NCBI GenBank assembly: GCA_965249735.1
Contig: CBDFMS010000024.1
Span: 1 to 64,000 of the forward strand
Reading direction: 5' to 3'
DNA from: JANQSS01 sp965249735
Lineage (GTDB): Bacteria; Bacteroidota; Bacteroidia; Chitinophagales; Saprospiraceae
Length of the DNA stretch: 64,000 nt
In this document: positions 26,110 to 35,205 of the stretch, one piece after another
How positions within the stretch are numbered: position 1 is the first letter of the stretch
Layout of the letters: each line of letters opens with the position of its first letter
Position numbers and translations under genes: made by a program
Notes under the pieces: generated by a model
What the model was told of the DNA's origin: nothing
Seen by the model: the letters and a program-made list of their open reading frames with translations, nothing else
Database searches by the model: none

Positions 26110-26505
26110 GTTCAACCCCCTAACCCCTTCGAAGGGGGAACAGTGTTTGGGGTGGGGTTGGAATATGGTGTGTTCCAATAAATATTATGGTAGTAGCTCA
26201 AATACCGTAAAACAAACATTAATACATCATGCTCCCCCTTTGAAGGGGGCAGGGGGGTTGAGCGACCAGCAAGAAATTGAAAAAGAGGTTTTAATAAAAT
26301 GTGAGTCGTTTGAATCGGAGTGTTTGTTTGAGGAGTAAGTTGGGTTTTTCAACCCCCTAACCCCTTCGAAGGGGGAACAGTGTTTGGGGTGGGGTTGGAA
26401 TATGGTGTGTTCCAATAAATATTATGGTAGTAGCTCAAATACCGTAAAACAAACATTAATACATCATGCTCCCCCTTCGAAGGGGGCCGGGGGGTTGAAT
26501 CGACC
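26110..26505. repeat. Array of G/C palindromes, right of the DUF559 gene, with a 130-bp direct repeat
   Basis: Four further palindrome copies lie near 26129, 26232, 26366 and 26469, in alternating orientation. A segment of about 130 bases (26111-26240) is repeated apparently without change at 26348-26477, offset 237, showing a recent local duplication that carried two palindromes and the AT-rich spacer between them. Confidence 0.85.
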
Positions 26506-26593
26506 AACACTATAATTATGAATAACTCATTATAAGCCAAGAACCGTATATTTATATGGGCATATTTCGCACAAATAAAAATAGTGTTCACCC

Positions 26594-27106
26594 ATGAATT
26601 TGCACCATGAATTGAGTCATCGCCAGCACAAAGAATTCGTCCTTGCCCTCGCCAAAAAGATTGTACAAAGCAAGTCTTTACGCGATGAATTTTTTGAACT
26701 CCTGATCAACGCTGAATCTCCAATTCCACAACATGCAGGCTGGACCTTGCATCATATTTCTGATGTAGATCCTGAGGCGGTTGTTCCATATCTACATGTA
26801 TTGCTGAAACACCTGGATCGACCGGCGCACGACGCAGTGAAACGCGGAATCGTCCGTGCCCTGGTGCCCATTGATATTCCGGATGACCATATCGGGCATG
26901 CTGCTGACATTTGTTTTCGGTTTTTGGAAAATGCCAAAGAAACTATCGCAGTCAAAGTCCATTCGATGAGCGTTTTATCGAATATTTGCCAAAAAATACC
27001 TGAACTCAAAGAAGAACTGGCCATGCAAATAGAAATTCAAATGCCTACAGGCTCTGCAGGATTCAAAAGTCGGGGCCGGAAGATCTTGAAAGCGATAAGG
27101 GGGTAA
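26594..27106 (+). CDS. HEAT-repeat-like helical protein
   Basis: A 170-residue all-helical protein built of about four paired helices, with turns such as AGWTLHHISDVDPEAVVPYL and RGIVRALVPIDIPDDHIGHA. These fit HEAT or armadillo-like repeats, which usually mediate protein contacts. There is no signal peptide, and the C-terminus is basic (FKSRGRKILKAIRG). No catalytic motif is seen. The gene stands alone between the palindrome array and the phospholipase. Confidence 0.7.
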   Translation: MNLHHELSHRQHKEFVLALAKKIVQSKSLRDEFFELLINAESPIPQHAGWTLHHISDVDPEAVVPYLHVLLKHLDRPAHDAVKRGIVRALVPIDIPDDHIGHAADICFRFLENAKETIAVKVHSMSVLSNICQKIPELKEELAMQIEIQMPTGSAGFKSRGRKILKAIRG

Positions 27107-27319
27107 TGAAAATGCTGGTTTTCTAATGAATATTCAATGAAGCAAATATGTGATGTCATGGGCGCACCTTGTGTCAGCTTCCATATTGGATAACGCCCAT
27201 GGGAATCAATCGACTATTTCCCACCTACAATGCTCAAAAACCATTACTTTTAGTAACACAGACTTCTTGCCGTTGACGAATGAGACGGTTTGAACACGTT
27301 ATTACCAGACCCCGGAACC

Positions 27320-29806
27320 ATGTCAACTGAACCACCTGTCAAAAAACTCAAACTATCCTTCGCCATGGGTGGCGGTGTATCGTTGGGTGCATTCAGCGGA
27401 TCGGCCCTGACAGAAGCATTGAAACTGCTTTTGGTAGGGGCCCTGGACGATGAAGGAAGGCGATATACCGGCATCGAATTGGACAGTATGAGCGGGGCCA
27501 GCGCCGGAGCCGTTTCGCTCTGCATTATGTTGTCGTGTCTGCTCAATTATAAGCGCTACCTCTCCTCAGAATCACCACTTCCGCACAATAAATTTCGATT
27601 GGAAGATATCGATGCCGACCTGGAAAACCAATTCGGTCCGGACTGGAAAACCAAATATCACAAACATGTAGAAGCCCTGCGATCGCTTCAGGTATCGCAA
27701 CGCCTGCAAGAGCGGCTTTGGGTTGATAAACTGACCATGGAAGAGCTCATGCGGCTCGATGCATTTGATCCCATTGAAAAAGAAAGTATTTCATTGCTCG
27801 ACCGAACGCTGTTGGTGGAGTTAGCCAATGACTACATCCTTTCTGACCTCGATCAAATACAGGCTGGAGACTCACATATCGTCTCGACAAGCCGATTTTT
27901 ATTTGCCTGTTCCCTGACCAATTTAATTCCATTGGCTCTTGGATATCCGCAAGATCCGGAAGACGTGACCGAACCATTGGTAGGTGAATTGCAAAAAGCA
28001 CACGCTTCATATAATCATAAAGAATTGCGTGTATTTGATTTTCAATTGAATCGCGAACAACAAGAAGAAAAATCCAAACTGACGAAGGCAATAACCGTCG
28101 GAAAAAATAAATCATTTCGATATCAGATTGAGGACCCGGAGACATGGTCCATGATATCTGCCACATGTCTGGCATGTGCGGCATTTCCATTTGCATTTGA
28201 ACCCGTCGTGCTCAGGCGGTATAAATACGAGTATAAAATCGACACGCCGGAGGCCATGGACACAGAATTCAACGTTGTATTCGAAGCCGATTTTGAAACG
28301 GATGACAGCACAGAATATGCGCCTGTATTTCAGTCAGACTATGCCACGAAATACAATAAACGCATCGATCAGAGTGTTCCCTGGAAATCTAAAGCAAAAA
28401 AGACTGTAGAAGGCCTTGAAGAAGAAGATGATGAGAGTTTTTTATTCAGTTATATCGATGGCGGCACATTAAATAATGAGCCGATACGCGAGGCGTTCCG
28501 CCTGGCCAACTATCTCGATGCACGCGATCCGGCTCCCAAGTCAAGCTATGACCGCATTGTGATTTTTGTCGACCCGATTGTACGGACAGAACCCATCAAA
28601 CACAACTCACCGGCATTTTATAAATTCAATGTAAAAAACCGACACAACCGGCTTTATACCCGAAAAAATGGCGAGTGGAATCGCCTCACATCCTATACTC
28701 AAAAATTAGTTCAGACACTCCGCGATCAAGGTGCCATAAAAGAAGAACACAAAATCAGCACCTATTTGTCATCTATTAAATTAAATCACAAACTCACCCA
28801 ATTAATTGAATCGAGTCCGTTTGCTGTAGATTTTAGCATTGATTTTACGGAGACCATCCTCGAGTTTCTTCGTTACCAGGACCAACAAAATAATGACGAT
28901 TTTATTAGCACATTCGATGTAAATGACCGCCTGTTCGTAGAAAATTCGATTAAAAAATATTTAATTGAGCATGACCAATTGGATGTATATGAAATGTTGG
29001 TTGAGACATTTTATGTCCTGATCGATTTGTTGCGTAAATATGAACAGGATGGAGAGACATTGGAAACCATTACGGATGAACTCAATGAGAAGATTGAAAA
29101 TGAGTACAAGACCATCCTGAAAAAACTGTTGTATCATTTTATCCTGCAGGCGGTGTTGGATGCAGATGGCAAAGATCCGACTGCTATGCGTATGGCGATT
29201 ACGCCGGTACGCTATGATGTATTGAATCACGATCGCATCTCACAACCCGAGACGATTGAGCTGCCCGGATCAGAATTTGAGGCCTTTGGGGGTTTTGTAA
29301 ACCATGCTGCCCGGGCATTTAGCAATGAGTATGGCCGGTATTGTGCCTATAAATCATTGTCACGTGGGGATTTCCGCACCTATTTCAAACGCATCATGCA
29401 TGGCGGAGAGCTACCTAAAAATGCCAGACTGATAAAAAAGAACAAAATCATTGAAATGGCGTATAGGGTGAAACTTCAAAATCTCTCGCCATTAATTAGC
29501 AAGGACAGAGCCAAACTATACTGGTCCGATATAAAATTGAAAATATACCGGTTATTAAAATTGCGAATAAATAAATCGATGTCCCCCCTTGTGTGGTCGA
29601 ATACATTTATTTCAGTCGTAGCCGTCATTCTGATTGCAATATTCTCGCCCTGGTATATTCAGAAGTTTGTCGACTTTAGCGCGGCACTCATTCAATTTCC
29701 CATCATAATCGGATTGGTGGTACTGGGTATTCACCTCCTGAGCATAAGTCAAAAAAAGGGATTAAAAAAATCCTTCTACAACTATAGCCTGTCTTGCTTA
29801 AAATTA
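27320..29806 (+). pseudogene. 5' part of a patatin-like phospholipase, split by IS1595
   Basis: The patatin signature is intact: oxyanion loop GGGVSLGAF at 17-25, nucleophile GASAG with Ser61, and catalytic D380 in SYIDGGTLNNEP. The middle region is long and helical, and the C-terminal part carries two hydrophobic segments (about 758-800), so a membrane-associated lipid acyl hydrolase is likely. ATG at 27320 is preferred over TTG at 27290. The native frame ends at 29806, where the IS begins; the present frame runs 12 more codons into the element and stops at 29845. Joined to 32552-33052, the full protein would be about 995 residues. The truncated form keeps all catalytic residues and could remain active. 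Confidence 0.88.
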
Positions 29807-29871
29807 GGTGACTATATACAATTTTACACCAAAAACTTGCATTAGTGTAAAATACTTCTTATATTTACATT

Positions 29872-30789
29872 ATGATAAATAGAGAGTTTAATAGCATTAT
29901 AGATTTACTTCAGACATTTCCTGATGAGCAATCATGCACAAATCACCTTACTGAATTAAGGTGGTCTGATGAGGTGATATCGCCTTTTATATCAACTTCA
30001 AAAATTTATGTTTGTAAGAACAATAGGTACAAGTGCAAGGAGACAGGCAAGTACTTCAATGTAAAGACAGGAACGTTGTTTGATAACACAAAGATCAAAC
30101 TACAAAAATGGTTTGTGGCGATTTACTTGATTACTTCTCATAAGAAAGGTATTTCATCTATTCAATTGAGTAAGGATATTGGGGTAACGCAAAAGACGGC
30201 GTGGTTTATGTTACAAAGGATAAGAGCATGTTTTGGTATAAGTGATGAAGATAAGTTGAGTGGTAAGGTAGAGATCGATGAGACTTATGTGGGTGGCAAG
30301 AATAAGAACCGTCATTTAGTGAAAAAGGTTGCTAATTCTCAAGGTAGATCAACGAAAGACAAAACGGCAGTTGTTGGGATGGTGCAGCGAGGAGGTAGGG
30401 TTATTGCTAAAAAAGTTAAAGATGTTCAGTTGAATACGATTCAAAAGTTGATTGAGTGCCATGTTACACGACATTCGATATTATATACGGATGAATATCA
30501 GGTATATAGTGCATTGCAACTCATTCACGATCATAGAAAAGTAAATCATAGTTCTGATCAATATGTAATTGGAGGTGCTCATACAAACACGATAGAAGGA
30601 TTTTGGAGTCTATTTAAAAGAGGGGTTATTGGCATCTATCATTTTGTTTCAAGGAAGCACATGCAGAGGTATCTTGATGAGTTTTCATTCAGATATAATA
30701 CGAGGGGTTTAGAGGAAGGACAGAGAATGAACTTCTTACTAAGTAGAAATGAAGTTAGAACAACTTACAAATCATTGATAAAAAAATAG
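29872..30789 (+). CDS. IS1595-family (ISXO2-like) transposase
   Basis: A 305-residue transposase. The core shows D136 (VEIDETYVGGK), D207 (ILYTDEYQVY) and the H237-x-N239-x-x-E242 block (GGAHTNTIEGFWSLFKRG) typical of the ISXO2-like DDE/N fold. The N-terminal zinc-ribbon region is atypical: CKNNRYKCKETGKYF keeps one Cys pair, while the upstream CPxC pair is replaced by ISPF. The start ATG lies 65 bases inside the left end. Two bases separate its stop from the first passenger gene. Confidence 0.93.
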   Translation: MINREFNSIIDLLQTFPDEQSCTNHLTELRWSDEVISPFISTSKIYVCKNNRYKCKETGKYFNVKTGTLFDNTKIKLQKWFVAIYLITSHKKGISSIQLSKDIGVTQKTAWFMLQRIRACFGISDEDKLSGKVEIDETYVGGKNKNRHLVKKVANSQGRSTKDKTAVVGMVQRGGRVIAKKVKDVQLNTIQKLIECHVTRHSILYTDEYQVYSALQLIHDHRKVNHSSDQYVIGGAHTNTIEGFWSLFKRGVIGIYHFVSRKHMQRYLDEFSFRYNTRGLEEGQRMNFLLSRNEVRTTYKSLIKK

Positions 30790-30791
30790 TT

Positions 30792-31031
30792 ATGGTAGAG
30801 ATAGTTATAAACAGCGATCTTAAGAAATTGAACGGGCCGATAAAGAGTGATGTGGAATATATCATATTTAGGGCTGACTTACCAGTGTCGCCACTTAATG
30901 AACGTCGAGAGATATTTGATTTGGCACTCACATACGACGAGTTTGTTGTGATCTTGTTAAGGGAGTATGATAAGAAGAGGAAGGAGGCATTTTCAAAGGC
31001 TTCCAGACTTGAACCTATTACGAAGGGTTAG
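30792..31031 (+). CDS. Small IS passenger protein, unknown
   Basis: A 79-residue protein starting 2 bases after the transposase stop, so probably cotranscribed. It is helical and charged (LNERREIFDLALTYDEFVVI; EYDKKRKEAFSKASRL). No family is recognised. Its 3' end overlaps a convergent 69-codon frame by 39 bases. Confidence 0.55.
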   Translation: MVEIVINSDLKKLNGPIKSDVEYIIFRADLPVSPLNERREIFDLALTYDEFVVILLREYDKKRKEAFSKASRLEPITKG

Positions 31032-31202
31032 ATATTTGTCACGACTTTGTGGGGTTAATTTATCTTCATCTTCCTTTGAAATAAAGGGTAAAACATTAGG
31101 CACTGGATTTGGCTGTACTAATATATACTCACCTTCTTTGAAGTTAGGGTCATTTTCGGTGATCTTGTTAAGTTCCTTGACAAAGAGATCGAACTTAGAC
31201 AT
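30993..31202 (-). CDS. Small IS passenger protein on the opposite strand, unknown
   Basis: A 69-codon frame with plausible protein composition (KFDLFVKELNKITENDPNF; FISKEDEDKLTPQSRDKY) and an ATG at 31202. It overlaps the preceding plus-strand gene by 39 bases at their 3' ends. Acidic and basic residues alternate in short helices. It may be real, but a shadow cannot be excluded. Confidence 0.45.
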   Translation of the reverse strand: MSKFDLFVKELNKITENDPNFKEGEYILVQPNPVPNVLPFISKEDEDKLTPQSRDKYLTLRNRFKSGSL

Positions 31203-31240
31203 ATTGAGGTTTTAATGAATGAAGATAGTAAAATGTTTCA

Positions 31241-31858
31241 ATGAGAAAACAAAAGAAAGTTCCAATGGAGAAAACAGCGAAAGCACTTGCTAAAGTAGGT
31301 ATAATAGCATTAGTTGATGAAGCTACTGGACATCAGTATGATCGGGAGCGATATGAATTGCAAAAGATTTTCAGGATGTACATAGGTAAGGAGTTATTAC
31401 ATTGGCAGAAGGAATTTCCTGATGCTTATCATAAGGAGCTATTTAGACTAAATGGATGGGATTTCACAGTTAAGGGTATAAAGAGGGAAAGGGGTGCTAT
31501 TGGAAAGTGGACAAATACCTTAATATATGAGGGGTTGTCAAAAGAGGTGTTGGGAGAATTAAGGAAGTCTTCTCCAAAGGGTAAGAGGCGTTATCAGAAT
31601 TTGACTAATGATACAGGTCATCCAGATTTATCTGCGCTGTTAAATCAGGTATTAGCTATTTTTGGGATATCTGATAGCATGGAAGAGGCGTGGGGTAATT
31701 TTAGAAAATTGAATGATCGGCGGAAGATGAAGAGTTTGGAATCGCCGTTTGAATTTGATAATAGGGGCTATACGGTATTTGAGGAGGTTGAGGAGCCATT
31801 GACGGAGTTCAATAAGAATTTAAAGAGGGCTTTGATAGTATTTGAAGAGGAAGAGTGA
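31241..31858 (+). CDS. P63C-domain protein carried by the IS
   Basis: A 205-residue protein whose centre matches the P63C domain: GHQYDRERYELQKIF, then ELLHWQKEFPDAYHKELFRL, then GAIGKWTNTLIYEGLSKEVL, and GHPDLSALLNQVLAIFGISD near the end. The domain is known mainly from phage and mobile-element proteins, and its function is not established. The N-terminal half of larger P63C proteins is missing here, so only the domain is kept. It lies inside the IS1595 ends as a passenger. Confidence 0.82.
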   Translation: MRKQKKVPMEKTAKALAKVGIIALVDEATGHQYDRERYELQKIFRMYIGKELLHWQKEFPDAYHKELFRLNGWDFTVKGIKRERGAIGKWTNTLIYEGLSKEVLGELRKSSPKGKRRYQNLTNDTGHPDLSALLNQVLAIFGISDSMEEAWGNFRKLNDRRKMKSLESPFEFDNRGYTVFEEVEEPLTEFNKNLKRALIVFEEEE

Positions 31859-32114
31859 GTGGTTGATATTAAAATTGTATATTTGGAAAGCAAAATATAT
31901 AGGCGTTAGTTTATTATTTGATTGTTGGAAAGTCGCTAAAATTTCATAGTCATTCAAAAGTAGACTCATCGTTTCACGGTACGAGCGTGGGGCAATGGTT
32001 TATTTTGATGACAACGGGTTTAGCGACCCCACCAACAACATTTTAAGCTTGAGTTCCACGCTTATAAAAAGATTGTTAATAGTCGGTAGGAACGTCGACG
32101 TAAAATTGTTGGAA
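31859..32114. other. Non-coding stretch inside the IS with repeated GTCGCTAAA motif
   Basis: GTCGCTAAA occurs at 31932-31940 and 32117-32125 and, inverted, at 32019-32027; each copy is preceded by a GTTGG-type sequence. The last copy overlaps the start of the next gene. Short complementary segments (GAGCGTGGGGC with TTCCACGCT) could pair. The role is unknown. Confidence 0.5.
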
Positions 32115-32516
32115 ATGTCGCTAAAAAGAATTGTAACCATTGCACTATTTGTATGCCTATCTCAAATTGTATGTAGTCAAGTAAGAGAGATTCAATGTAT
32201 AGGTGAGTCTATTAGAAAGAGTGAAATATTGGTTTCTATAAGTCAAGATCAAGGCACCATATTCAGGATAGACGAAGATGAAAAGAGTATTTGGATGAGA
32301 GCCGCAACGAGATATGCGGTAGAAGAGATGGAGTGGATAATTACCGAAAATCCGACTTCTGATTTTTACAGATGTGAGGAAAAGACACGGGGTAGTAAGT
32401 ATGTGATAAGGATAGTTGATAATGGTCAGGTGATGGAATTATTGACAATGACAACAAATAACGAATCTCTTCAAGTCAGGATGTCGATTGTGAGTGATAG
32501 GGAGGTTGAGAGATGA
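32115..32516 (+). CDS. Small exported protein carried by the IS
   Basis: The frame is open from 31995, but ATG at 32115 begins a clear signal peptide (MSLKRIVTIALFVCLSQIVCSQ), giving 133 residues. The mature part is small and beta-rich (VLVSIS, IWMRAA, YVIRIVDNG). No family is recognised. It lies just inside the right end of the IS1595 element and is thus a passenger. Confidence 0.6.
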   Translation: MSLKRIVTIALFVCLSQIVCSQVREIQCIGESIRKSEILVSISQDQGTIFRIDEDEKSIWMRAATRYAVEEMEWIITENPTSDFYRCEEKTRGSKYVIRIVDNGQVMELLTMTTNNESLQVRMSIVSDREVER

Positions 32517-32551
32517 TTTAGTGTAAAATAATATATAGTTACCTAAAATTA

Positions 32552-33052
32552 TATGTCCGGTGTCGGGAGGAAATTCCTAAGGTTTCTCACTTTCGATACA
32601 ATAACACGGGGAAATATATGAAGACGCTGATGGATGGGGAAGCACGCGTTCTTCCGGTACCCTACTATACAGGCAAAGCCCCGGACGAAGTCCAAAAGGT
32701 GAATGCGCCACGGGGTATTCAATTTACAGCGAAACAAAAAATTAAGAAGGGCTTCGATCATGTATTCTCCCTTCTCGAATTTGACATGAAGCCGGATATG
32801 ATGTTGAATACGATTCAGTTTTATCATCGTTCATTTTTTGGGCTTAGACGCAAACTTCTATTTGAAATCGACTGTGAAGAACTTAAGAACATCGAAGGAT
32901 TGGCCGATGCGGAAAAATATATCAGCCCAATTATCTACTGCGAAGCCGGAGCCGAAGGTCTCGATAATTTTGAATTATTGGATGATGCACGGCCGATGGA
33001 AGACGTTATTTTGGATCATCATAATAATATAAATCAAACGATAACGACATAA
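32552..33052 (+). pseudogene. 3' part of the patatin-like phospholipase
   Basis: The right copy of the duplication (TAAAATTA) ends at 32551. From 32552 the phospholipase frame continues, TAT-GTC-CGG, without a stop to 33052, passing through the ATG at 32618. It would supply the last 166 residues of the intact protein. A conserved-looking segment reads GIQFTAKQKIKKGFDHVFS, and the end is polar. It is severed from its N-terminal part by the IS. Independent translation from 32618 is possible. Confidence 0.82.
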
Positions 33053-33109
33053 GTGTTCTTTAATATAATGTGAAATAATTTATTCGCTTAACCCTATAAT
33101 ACCAGCCTT

Positions 33110-34744
33110 ATGATAGCCGATATCCATTGTCATATTTCCACCAAACCAATGTTTTTGAAAAAGCAGGATAAAAATTGCTCTGAGCAATTGGAATTTCACA
33201 TTATCGGCTGCCTCGATGAAATTATAGGGGGCGATATTGTCGACTCGCAGTCTTGTATTAATCAACAGTTGGCCGGGGCTGTTTCATTTTCCATTAATCC
33301 ACTATACGCCCTCGAACAGAATTTAGGCAATTCGAAGAATGTACAACTGTTGGCCCGCAATAGAAAAGTGGATGGCGACGTCATCAATGACCTGGCTGAT
33401 GGATCGGAGCTTTATCATGCGCATTTACTTAAGGAAAATGATCTCATGGACGATGAAGAGCAAAATGCGGCAAGTGATCATATAAATTTAATTACGCCCA
33501 CGAATAAAAAACTCATCGTCGGGAAATTAAATATTTTACGATCCATCGAAGGAACACATAGCCTGTTTGCTACAACAAATGAATATGGTGGGACATTTAA
33601 TAACGCCTTTTTTGACCACGTCAAAACGCAACTGCAAACGCTATTTCCGGCTTACCTGACCATATCCCACATGCATCAAAACAATATTTTTAGTTTTTGC
33701 AATGGTATAAAAATGAGCAAGTCGGATCAGGAGCAATGGTTTCTTCCGCATGACCGGGGGTTTAAAGGATTGAATAACATCGGAAGGCGACTATTGCGAC
33801 TATGTAACGACAATGATGTGGCCATTGATTTGAAACATACGAGTTTCGCCAATCGACTTGCTATTTATGAGTTTATAAGTGACAACAATATGGAGGCACC
33901 CATTGCATCACATTGTGGGGTAGCTTATATGACGTTTACAGACTACCTGGTGAATAACAAGATCAATATTAAATCACGTCGTATGTGGCCTGACCCGCTG
34001 ACACCGCCCCCCGGTGATATCACAACCTGGCCAAGGTCAGTGGAGATTGAATTGAACCGCTCAAAAGGGCCGTTGAATTTATATGGAAACCCTTCTCAAA
34101 TCAATTTATTTGACGAAGATATTATCGCTATTTTATCGATGGGTGGCCTTATTGGGATAAGTCTGGACCAACGTATTCTTGGTGGTACGGCCTTAAAGAA
34201 TGCAAAACGGACACAGATCGACCAGATAAGCCCGGAAGATGGTAATTTTATAATTACGGACTACAACCGTATTTGCCAAAAATTAAATATTAATGTACCG
34301 CCCCTCGATCCGATGCAAATTGGATTACAGAATATGCTGGAAATTCGCGGACTTCTTCAAGACCTTTTTGAAATCCAACGTGATGTGGAAAAACATTTTA
34401 AATATTTTATTCAGACCGTCCTCTACATCCTTAAAATTGGCTATGATAATGGCGTGCCTACACCGTGGAAACATGTGAGTATGGGTTCGGATTTTGATGG
34501 CTTAATAAATGCGGTTAATTTTTGTAAAACAGCAAAAAAATACCCGACCTTAAAAAATAAGATGACAACATATTGTCTAGAAAATGAACATAAATCTTCA
34601 GTTTTGAAAAAGGTGAAGGCTGATGGAATTGATATGTTCGACCTGGTCGATCATGTAACATTCTTTAATAGCGTTCGTTTTTTTGCAGATCGCATGGGCT
34701 TGGATGCCCAGGACTTTATCGATAATACGGTTGGTGTGGGATAA
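33110..34744 (+). CDS. Cytoplasmic M19-like dipeptidase / amidohydrolase
   Basis: A 544-residue protein with metal-binding signatures of the renal-dipeptidase (M19) fold: DIHCHIS at 4-10, EGTHSL, SHMHQNN, DLKHTS, SHCGV, and MGSDFDG near residue 461. Each carries the His, Glu or Asp expected at the barrel mouth. It is longer than usual (350-420 residues), with inserts between the strands. No signal peptide is present, unlike the lipoprotein M19 enzyme at 46523-47785. The substrate is not predictable. It follows the interrupted phospholipase by 57 bases and may have shared its transcript before the IS landed. Confidence 0.83.
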   Translation: MIADIHCHISTKPMFLKKQDKNCSEQLEFHIIGCLDEIIGGDIVDSQSCINQQLAGAVSFSINPLYALEQNLGNSKNVQLLARNRKVDGDVINDLADGSELYHAHLLKENDLMDDEEQNAASDHINLITPTNKKLIVGKLNILRSIEGTHSLFATTNEYGGTFNNAFFDHVKTQLQTLFPAYLTISHMHQNNIFSFCNGIKMSKSDQEQWFLPHDRGFKGLNNIGRRLLRLCNDNDVAIDLKHTSFANRLAIYEFISDNNMEAPIASHCGVAYMTFTDYLVNNKINIKSRRMWPDPLTPPPGDITTWPRSVEIELNRSKGPLNLYGNPSQINLFDEDIIAILSMGGLIGISLDQRILGGTALKNAKRTQIDQISPEDGNFIITDYNRICQKLNINVPPLDPMQIGLQNMLEIRGLLQDLFEIQRDVEKHFKYFIQTVLYILKIGYDNGVPTPWKHVSMGSDFDGLINAVNFCKTAKKYPTLKNKMTTYCLENEHKSSVLKKVKADGIDMFDLVDHVTFFNSVRFFADRMGLDAQDFIDNTVGVG

Positions 34745-35205
34745 GGCGTTCAGAAATTATTTGAGCCGGTTGCAATTTAACCCTTGCATTATTCAAATAA
34801 AGTATTTATATTACAAGTTGAAAGAAACAAATTAGAATTATCTGGTTTATTTCTTATAAAACATTTAGATATGAATCCGCCATACATTAGCAAGGCAAAA
34901 GTCATTGAGCTTTTGCCATCAACTCGAACTTCAAGAAATGCTAATTCTCGTTTTTAGCGGTACAGGAATGTAAGATTCTATTGTACAACATCAACATGAA
35001 AAAATAAAAACATCGAGTAGGCTGTTGAAATATTATCATCAATGGTCGGCATTTTAAGATGAAAAAATATAGTAGGCTAGCCCGGAGGCTTCAATGTTCC
35101 TTCGGGCTTCCTTTTTTTTGCGCTTAGGTGCCTGACATCAACATTTGTTTCTACTGACAATCAGGTAGTTGCGATTATTCGATTTTCTTCCCGGAAATAA
35201 CCCGA
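34745..35205. other. Intergenic region with a terminator and a hairpin
   Basis: Contains a hairpin (GGCAAAAG, 8-base loop, CTTTTGCC) at 34894-34917 and the terminator at 35079-35118. No convincing coding frame was found; one ATG frame of 28 codons at 34871 was judged too short. Confidence 0.6.
35079..35118 (+). terminator. Rho-independent terminator
   Basis: AGCCCGGAGG and CCTTCGGGCT form a 10-bp stem with one wobble around a 10-base loop, followed after two bases by eight T residues. It is oriented to end transcripts coming from the dipeptidase side. Confidence 0.8.

Larger units (their letters stand above)
29807..32543 (+). mobile_element. IS1595-family element with passenger genes, 2,737 bp
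   Basis: The ends are inverted repeats: GGTGACTATATACAATTTTA on the left and, read inward from 32543, GGTAACTATATATTATTTTA. A perfect 8-bp duplication TAAAATTA lies at 29799-29806 and 32544-32551, the length expected for IS1595. The transposase is at the left, followed by four small genes inside the same ends. The element sits in the phospholipase gene. Removing it and one duplicate joins TTG-CTTAAAATTA to TATGTCCGG in frame. The near-perfect ends and intact transposase suggest a recent insertion. Confidence 0.93.

Noticed and set aside
25179..26505. Possible CRISPR array from the CCCCCTTC palindromes
   Set aside because: Spacing is irregular, orientation alternates, spacers themselves are repeated, and no cas gene is near.
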